A stretch of 11,241 nucleotides of DNA from Geosporobacter sp040797825. GTDB taxonomy: Bacteria; Bacillota; Clostridia; Peptostreptococcales; Thermotaleaceae. Shown piece by piece: positions 6,450 through 11,241 of the stretch. The translations under genes were made by a program, and so were the position numbers. The DNA lies in contig JBFNEZ010000130.1 of assembly GCA_040797825.1 (NCBI GenBank), forward strand, positions 1 through 11,241, read 5' to 3'. Position 1 is the stretch's first letter. The number at the start of each line of letters is the position of its first letter. The notes under the pieces are model-generated. The model saw only the letters and a list, made by a program, of their open reading frames with translations, searched no databases and was not told the origin of the DNA.

Positions 6450-7724
6450 ATGCACCCCCTTGGACCCGATTCTATCCTAAAAAAAAGACAACAATATCTT
6501 TTTCCTGCTACTGCCCATTTCTACAGAGAGCCTCCTCAGTTTATAAGAGGATCGATGCAGTATCTTTTTGATCACAATCATAAAAAGTATACGGATTTTT
6601 TTGCAGGGGTTTCCGTTATAAACTGCGGCCATTGCAACCCAGAAATTCTCCAAGATACTATAGAGCAGTTACGTCTCCTCCAGCACACCAGCACCATATA
6701 TCTCACCCAACCGATGGCCGAACTAGCTGAAAAGCTTGCAGCAATATTACCAGGAGACATTCAAAGAACCTTCTTTTGTGTAACAGGCTCTGAAGCCAAT
6801 GAGGGAGCTATGGCATTGGCCCGACTGTACACCAAAAAAAATGGATTTATTGCTTTAAAGGGCAGTCTTCACGGCAGAACCCATCTAACCATGAGTGTTA
6901 CAGGCATCCCGATGTGGAGATTGGATGATAAACTCATCAAAGAAAATATTTTCTTTATTGATCGGCCCTATTCTCCAGATAGAAGCTATGAAGAAGCTAT
7001 GGAAAAATCTTTACATCAACTGGATATAGTTTTAAAACAGCAGGGACAGGATATTGCTGCCATGTTGGTAGAGCCTATTCAAGGGAATGGAGGCATTATC
7101 CAGTACCCTTCAGCTTATTTAAAAGAGGCAAAAAAACTTCTGGATACCCAGGGGATATTGCTCATAGCTGATGAAGTCCAAACAGGCTATGGAAGAACCG
7201 GGAAAATGTTCTGCATTGAGCATTATCATGTACATCCTGATATCTTGGTTACAGCTAAAGCCCTAGGGAATGGAATTCCTATCTCTACCTTTTCCACAAC
7301 CGATGAAATTGCACAAGTCTATAACCGTCCCTCAGCCTCTACCTTTGGCGGAAATCCTGTGGCTGCTCAAACTGCATTGAGCGTTCTAAAGTACATTGAA
7401 AAAAACAATCTAGTAGAAAAAGCCCAAGTACTGGGTAAGTATTCAAAAGAAAAGCTAGAACAAATATCTTCCCCATTCATTCAAGAGATTCGAGGCTGCG
7501 GCCTTATGCTAGGTCTCCAGATTCAGTCCCCTAGTCATGGTATAACATCTTCAGAAATCACAGATATAATTTTAGAGAAAATGAAAAACAGGGGCTTTCT
7601 CCTTGGTAAGAATGGTTTAAATAGAGATGTGGTGGCCTTTCAACCACCCCTTGTTATTTCAAAAGGAGATATCGATGCTATGATTGCTAATTTTGACGAG
7701 ACACTACAAGGAATACCTATATAG
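6450..7724 (+). CDS. Class III PLP-dependent aminotransferase (AGXT2/acetylornithine type)
   Basis: A 424-residue fold-type I enzyme of normal family length. Visible features are TGSEANEGA (112-120, phosphate-binding region), HGRT (141-144), VEPIQGNGG (207-215), IADEVQTGYGRTG (239-251) with D241 as the pyridine-nitrogen aspartate, VTAKALGNGIPI (267-278) with K270 as the Schiff-base lysine, and STFGGNP (297-303). The set resembles alanine-glyoxylate (AGXT2-like), 4-aminobutyrate and omega-amino acid aminotransferases; the amino donor cannot be read from sequence. The start ATG at 6450 is served by AGGAG (6437-6441) within the last codons of the U32 gene, 4 bases separating stop and start, so the two are translationally linked. 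A terminator follows. An internal catabolic or modification role shared with the U32 protein is inference. Confidence 0.9.
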   Translation: MHPLGPDSILKKRQQYLFPATAHFYREPPQFIRGSMQYLFDHNHKKYTDFFAGVSVINCGHCNPEILQDTIEQLRLLQHTSTIYLTQPMAELAEKLAAILPGDIQRTFFCVTGSEANEGAMALARLYTKKNGFIALKGSLHGRTHLTMSVTGIPMWRLDDKLIKENIFFIDRPYSPDRSYEEAMEKSLHQLDIVLKQQGQDIAAMLVEPIQGNGGIIQYPSAYLKEAKKLLDTQGILLIADEVQTGYGRTGKMFCIEHYHVHPDILVTAKALGNGIPISTFSTTDEIAQVYNRPSASTFGGNPVAAQTALSVLKYIEKNNLVEKAQVLGKYSKEKLEQISSPFIQEIRGCGLMLGLQIQSPSHGITSSEITDIILEKMKNRGFLLGKNGLNRDVVAFQPPLVISKGDIDAMIANFDETLQGIPI

Positions 7725-7752
7725 ATAAACGGACTGAAAGATTCTAAAAATA

Positions 7753-7785
7753 AAAGAAGGATCCATTTTTATTAGATCCTTCTTT
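7753..7785. terminator. Bidirectional terminator between convergent genes
   Basis: A perfect 11-bp inverted repeat, AAAGAAGGATC (7753-7763) with GATCCTTCTTT (7775-7785), encloses an 11-base loop rich in T. It stands 28 bases after the aminotransferase stop and 11 bases from the stop of the glcD-like gene on the other strand, with T-rich tails in both directions. Confidence 0.85.
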
Positions 7786-7796
7786 AGTATTTATTT

Positions 7797-9191
7797 CTAG
7801 CAAACCTTTCCTGGATTAAGGATATTTTTGGGATCGAAGGCTAGTTTTATATTTTTTAATAGAGATATGGTGGTATTTCCTTCCGATTCTTGTAGAAATC
7901 GTTTTTTCGCATAGCCAATACCATGTTCTCCTGATACCTTTCCTCCTAAACTATAGGCTTTTTCATACATTAAATCAAATACTTCCTTCAATTTTTGCTG
8001 CCATGCTTCTTCCTCTAACTGGTCCTTTAGAATATATATATGAAGATTTCCATCTCCTGCGTGACCAAAACCTTTTATTCTAATATCACAGGTTTTTTGC
8101 AATTCATCGGCAAACTTAACAAACTCTGCAATGCGGTTTCGGGGAACTACCACATCACATTCATCCATCTCTGTGGTAGAAGCCTTAATGGCTTCTAAGA
8201 AAGCTCCTCTAGCCTTCCATATGGACTCTTGCCTTTCTTGGGTGTTCGAGATCAGTACATCTAAAGCCCCTGATTCTAAACAGATATGGGCTACCCGTTC
8301 ATAAGCATTTTCAATTTCTTCCGTACTATTTCCATCAAAGGTGAGTAACAAGTAGGCATTTGAAGAATTATCGGGGAATTTCTTGCCTAGGAATTCCTCT
8401 GAAGCCAAGATGACATCTCGGACCATATATTCGATGGCTGTGGGAATAGCCTTTGATTTAATAATTTTGGGAACCGTCTCAATGGCCATTTCAAGATTGG
8501 GAAATGGAATCAATAAGCTAATGGCCTTTTTAGGCAGTGGAAGAAGCTTAAGCACTGCCTTTGTCACAATTCCCAGCGTTCCTTCTGAACCTACAATTAA
8601 GTCTTTTAGGCTGTACCCAGAGCTGTTTTTAACTACCTTTCCTCCCACTTCAATGATTTCTCCCGTTGGAAGCACCACTTCTAGACCTCTGATATAGTCT
8701 CTTGTCACGCCGTATTTTACAGCTCTCATGCCCCCTGCATTTGTATTGATATTCCCCCCAATAGTAGCGCTCTTTTCTCCTGGATCTGGAGGATAAAACA
8801 GGTCATGCTCTTCCACATATTTGGATATTTCCATCAGCAGCACACCAGGTTCTACAGTCAAGGTAAGATTTTCTTCATCCAGTTCAAGGATTTTATTCAT
8901 CTTGCTCATGTTGAGCATAATCCCTCCATGGATGGCTACAGAAGCGCCTACCAGCCCCGTACCCTGACCTCTTGGCGTAACACAAATATTTTTTTCATAG
9001 GCATACCGCATAATCGATGATACTTCAAGTGCATTCTCGGCCTCTACCAATACCTCTGGAAACTTTTGAATGCCTGCCAGCTCGTCATGGCTAAAATCTT
9101 CATTAATCTCTTCTCCAGTAAATACCCTTTCCCTTCCACAGACAGCAATCAAAAAAGAGATATCCTCTTTCTCTATCTTTTTATAAGCCAT
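7797..9191 (-). CDS. glcD: FAD-linked 2-hydroxyacid dehydrogenase, LctD/GlcD type (probable lactate dehydrogenase of a bifurcating complex)
   Basis: A 464-residue flavoprotein. The N-terminal FAD_binding_4 domain shows TPRGQGTGLVGA (72-83), PPDPGEKSATIGGNINTNAG (134-153) and GSEGTLGIVTKAVL (201-214). The C-terminal FAD-oxidase domain shows KGFGHAGDGNLH (373-384), SGEHGIGYAKK (420-430) and FDPKNILNPGK (452-462). All are intact, and length is typical. The family oxidises D-lactate, glycolate or related 2-hydroxyacids. Being last in an etfB-etfA-glcD operon points to LctD of the electron-bifurcating lactate dehydrogenase: lactate + 2 NAD+ + reduced ferredoxin gives pyruvate + 2 NADH (known for Acetobacterium woodii). 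The ATG at 9191 has AGGAGG 7 bases upstream, and 11 bases separate it from etfA. Glycolate or another 2-hydroxyacid as substrate cannot be excluded. Confidence 0.9.
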   Translation of the reverse strand: MAYKKIEKEDISFLIAVCGRERVFTGEEINEDFSHDELAGIQKFPEVLVEAENALEVSSIMRYAYEKNICVTPRGQGTGLVGASVAIHGGIMLNMSKMNKILELDEENLTLTVEPGVLLMEISKYVEEHDLFYPPDPGEKSATIGGNINTNAGGMRAVKYGVTRDYIRGLEVVLPTGEIIEVGGKVVKNSSGYSLKDLIVGSEGTLGIVTKAVLKLLPLPKKAISLLIPFPNLEMAIETVPKIIKSKAIPTAIEYMVRDVILASEEFLGKKFPDNSSNAYLLLTFDGNSTEEIENAYERVAHICLESGALDVLISNTQERQESIWKARGAFLEAIKASTTEMDECDVVVPRNRIAEFVKFADELQKTCDIRIKGFGHAGDGNLHIYILKDQLEEEAWQQKLKEVFDLMYEKAYSLGGKVSGEHGIGYAKKRFLQESEGNTTISLLKNIKLAFDPKNILNPGKVC

Positions 9192-9202
9192 ATTTATTCC
9201 TC

Positions 9203-10429
9203 CTATTCTATGGTGGCAGCTGTTAAAGCTTCAAATTCACGGATTTTTCCATTGCACTTCAAATCTTCTATAAGCTGGGGAATAATCTCATAGATATCTC
9301 CCACAATACCATAATGGGCTACATTGAATATGGTTGCGTTTTTATCTTTATTGATGGCAACAATACATTCTGAATTATTCATCCCCGCTACAAATTGAAT
9401 GGCTCCCGATACGCCACAGGTGAGAATTAGTTTTGGTTTTACCGTTCTTCCGCTGAGACCAATTTGTTTTCTTGGATCCACCCACCCAGCTTCAATAAGA
9501 GGGCGTGTAGCTGCCACCTGAGCTCCCAATAAATCGGCTAATTTAAAAATCATTTCCATATCCTCTGCCTTTTTAACTGCCCTTCCTGCCACAATGATAA
9601 CTTCTGCATCTTCAATTGTTGCAGTTTTTTCTTTTTTCTTAATCTCTAATACTTGAATCTTTGATGAAAGTTTGCTTTTGTCAATAGTACACCGGGTAAC
9701 TTTTCCTAAAAATTCTTCACTTTTTTCGGGTGCTGAAAATATTTTGTATCTGACGGTAGCAAATTGAGGCCGATGGTTAGGTGTAAATATATGGGCCATG
9801 ATATTTCCCCCAAAGGCTGGACGAATTTGATCCAAATCCGTATTGTCTTGCACGTCTAATAGGGTACAATCTGCCGTTAAGCCCGTTCTAAATCTTGCCG
9901 CTGTTCTTGGAGCAAGGGATCTTCCAATGGTAGTTCCCCCTACTAGTACAATGGTAGGCTGCATGTTACGAATGAAATCCTCAAAAACTGCAGTATAGGG
10001 TTCAATTCGAAAATCCTTCAATTCCTCCTCGTCATATACAAACACTTCATCCACGCCATAATGTAGTAATTCTTTGGCCTTTTCTTGAATATTATGTCCC
10101 ATCAACAGACAATACACAGGATGTTTGATTTTATTTGCCATTTCTCTAGCCTTACCGATTAGCTCATAGGTTACTGGATGAATTTCTCCTTCTACATGAT
10201 CCACATATACGGCAATGCCTCTCCATGCCGATTTATCTATTTCTACCACAGGATCTTCAATAAACTCAAATACACCCTCAGGGCCTTTTTGAATACATAT
10301 CTTGCACATTTTGCAGGCAGCATTGATTTGAAGATATTCATTTACATATTCAATCGCTGAAAATGGACATAGCTGAATCAATTCTTCAGGGTTTGTTACC
10401 TTTTCTTGATGGATTATAACTTTAGCCAT
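9203..10429 (-). CDS. etfA: Electron transfer flavoprotein alpha subunit with N-terminal ferredoxin domain (LctC-like)
   Basis: A 408-residue protein, about 80 longer than a classical EtfA because of an N-terminal ferredoxin-like domain. Cysteines 21 (LCPFSAIEY) and 39, 42, 45 (ACKMCKICIQKGPEGVFEF) can bind one [4Fe-4S] cluster. The ETF alpha part follows: VLVGGTTIGRSLAPRTAARF (161-180), RTGLTADCTLLD (181-192), PAFGGNIMA (204-212), then the FAD-binding region AGRAVKKAED (281-290), ATRPLIEAGWVDPRKQIG (307-324), CGVSGAIQFVAGM (338-350) and NVAHYGIVGD (369-378). This architecture is known from LctC and CarE, where ferredoxin takes part in flavin-based bifurcation. The ATG at 10429 was chosen because AGGAGGG lies just upstream, overlapping the etfB stop; a TTG six codons earlier would read through that site. 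Confidence 0.94.
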   Translation of the reverse strand: MAKVIIHQEKVTNPEELIQLCPFSAIEYVNEYLQINAACKMCKICIQKGPEGVFEFIEDPVVEIDKSAWRGIAVYVDHVEGEIHPVTYELIGKAREMANKIKHPVYCLLMGHNIQEKAKELLHYGVDEVFVYDEEELKDFRIEPYTAVFEDFIRNMQPTIVLVGGTTIGRSLAPRTAARFRTGLTADCTLLDVQDNTDLDQIRPAFGGNIMAHIFTPNHRPQFATVRYKIFSAPEKSEEFLGKVTRCTIDKSKLSSKIQVLEIKKKEKTATIEDAEVIIVAGRAVKKAEDMEMIFKLADLLGAQVAATRPLIEAGWVDPRKQIGLSGRTVKPKLILTCGVSGAIQFVAGMNNSECIVAINKDKNATIFNVAHYGIVGDIYEIIPQLIEDLKCNGKIREFEALTAATIE

Positions 10430-10439
10430 ATGATCCCTC

Positions 10440-11228
10440 CTAAGCAAACTTTAGCTCTTTTAATTTCTTTACCAACCTATGGGATAGCTCCATGCTTGAA
10501 CCTTCCCAGATTTCATGATTTTGATTGACTTCTGGTGGAAATATACGTTTTACCTGGGTAGGCGATCCACTCAAGCCATAATTCTTTTCATTTTGATCTT
10601 CCAAGTCTTTCAGTCCATAGAAACTTATCTTTCTATCCTTTGTTGCCAGCTTCAATTTAAAGGAAGGAAGTCTGGGTTGAAAGATATCCTTTTCTACTGT
10701 AATCAGGCAAGGAAGTTGAACTTCTACGATTTCTATGCTGTTTGGCATATCCATTTCCAGAAGAATTGATTGTTCTTTTACTTCCAAAATACGCAACACA
10801 TTGGCTACATGGGGCATTTCAAGAAATTCTGCAATTTCTGGTCCTACCTGGGCTGTATCTCCATCAGTAGTCATCTTGCCACAGATAATTATATCTGGAA
10901 TACCCATTTTTTTAATACCTTGTGCCACTGTATATGCTGTTGCCAACACGTCGGCTCCTGCAAATTTTCTCTCCGTTAACAATGCCCCATGGTCTATTCC
11001 CATCATGTAGGCTTCTCTTATGATAGCCTCTGCCTGTGGCGGTCCCATACTGATAACACCTATCCTTGCATCCTTACTTTCCTTCATTCTGATAGCTGTT
11101 TCTAAGGCATACAAATCATAGGGATTCATTTTAGAATCGATTCCATCTCTTTTCAAAACTCCCGTTTGCTCGTCCACTTCTACCTCTGTGGTACCAGGTA
11201 CCTGCTTAATACACACCAATATTTCCAT
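10440..11228 (-). CDS. etfB: Electron transfer flavoprotein beta subunit (LctB-like, bifurcating type)
   Basis: A 262-residue EtfB of normal length, complete in the window. It opens with MEILVCIKQVPGTTEVEVD (1-19), then SKMNPYDLYALETAIRMKE (32-50), VISMGPPQAEAIIREAYMMG (58-77) and the nucleotide-binding loop CGKMTTDGDTAQVGPEIAEF (115-134). In bifurcating ETFs this subunit carries the FAD that splits or joins electrons between NAD(H) and ferredoxin. An AGGAGG site 7 bases upstream of the ATG occupies the last bases of the window, so the promoter and any regulator or lactate permease gene would lie beyond the right edge. The stop (TAG) overlaps the ribosome binding site of etfA, indicating tight coupling. 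The glcD-like third gene argues for lactate rather than butyryl-CoA or caffeyl-CoA as the partner pathway. Confidence 0.94.
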   Translation of the reverse strand: MEILVCIKQVPGTTEVEVDEQTGVLKRDGIDSKMNPYDLYALETAIRMKESKDARIGVISMGPPQAEAIIREAYMMGIDHGALLTERKFAGADVLATAYTVAQGIKKMGIPDIIICGKMTTDGDTAQVGPEIAEFLEMPHVANVLRILEVKEQSILLEMDMPNSIEIVEVQLPCLITVEKDIFQPRLPSFKLKLATKDRKISFYGLKDLEDQNEKNYGLSGSPTQVKRIFPPEVNQNHEIWEGSSMELSHRLVKKLKELKFA

Positions 11229-11241
11229 CTTTAAACCTCCT

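Noticed and set aside
8383..9293. Plus-strand open frames opposite the glcD-like gene and the etfA end
   Set aside because: They lie antisense to well-supported genes, have no ribosome binding sites of note and no recognisable products.
10430..10447. EtfA starting at TTG 10447
   Set aside because: This would translate the ribosome binding site (LRRD encoded by the AGGAGG region); the ATG at 10429 starts the standard MAKV N-terminus.

Overview
The window looks like chromosomal DNA of an anaerobic, low-GC Firmicute of the Clostridia (an Alkaliphilus/Acetobacterium-like fermenter or acetogen is a reasonable guess; the species cannot be told from sequence alone). The grounds are the AT-rich composition, strong AGGAGG-type ribosome binding sites, a ferredoxin-dependent 2-oxoacid oxidoreductase, an ECF-type folate transporter under a tetrahydrofolate riboswitch, and an electron-bifurcating Etf/FAD dehydrogenase operon. 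I see no phage, transposase, CRISPR, tRNA or rRNA.

Layout. (1) 1-1974, minus strand: a 2-oxoacid:ferredoxin oxidoreductase, with the gamma-alpha fusion gene (korA-type) overlapping the TPP-binding beta gene (korB-type), which runs off the left edge. (2) 1975-2380: a non-coding stretch with a palindromic repeat-like element (2210-2270) and the terminator of the next gene. (3) 2381-3061, minus: folT, the folate-specific S component of an ECF transporter, preceded by a THF riboswitch. (4) 3186-4113, minus: a two-gene unit, a YkuK-family RNase H-like protein followed by a GNAT acetyltransferase. (5) 4114-4501: a divergent intergenic region with promoters. (6) 4502-7724, plus: a double-length U32 'peptidase' family protein translationally linked to a class III PLP aminotransferase. 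(7) 7753-7785: a bidirectional terminator between convergent genes. (8) 7797-11228, minus: etfB-etfA-glcD. EtfA carries an N-terminal one-cluster ferredoxin domain, and the set and order match lctB-lctC-lctD, the electron-bifurcating lactate dehydrogenase of Acetobacterium woodii.

How the parts may fit: in the known LctBCD system, lactate oxidation by NAD+ is driven by simultaneous oxidation of reduced ferredoxin. A ferredoxin-reducing 2-oxoacid oxidoreductase encoded about 6 kb away would be metabolically compatible (inference only; they are separate transcription units). The folT/riboswitch and YkuK/GNAT units look like independent housekeeping functions. The least understood part is the U32-aminotransferase pair. 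The U32 protein appears to be an internal duplication in which only the first half keeps the four cluster-type cysteines. No obviously new defence or mobile system is present.
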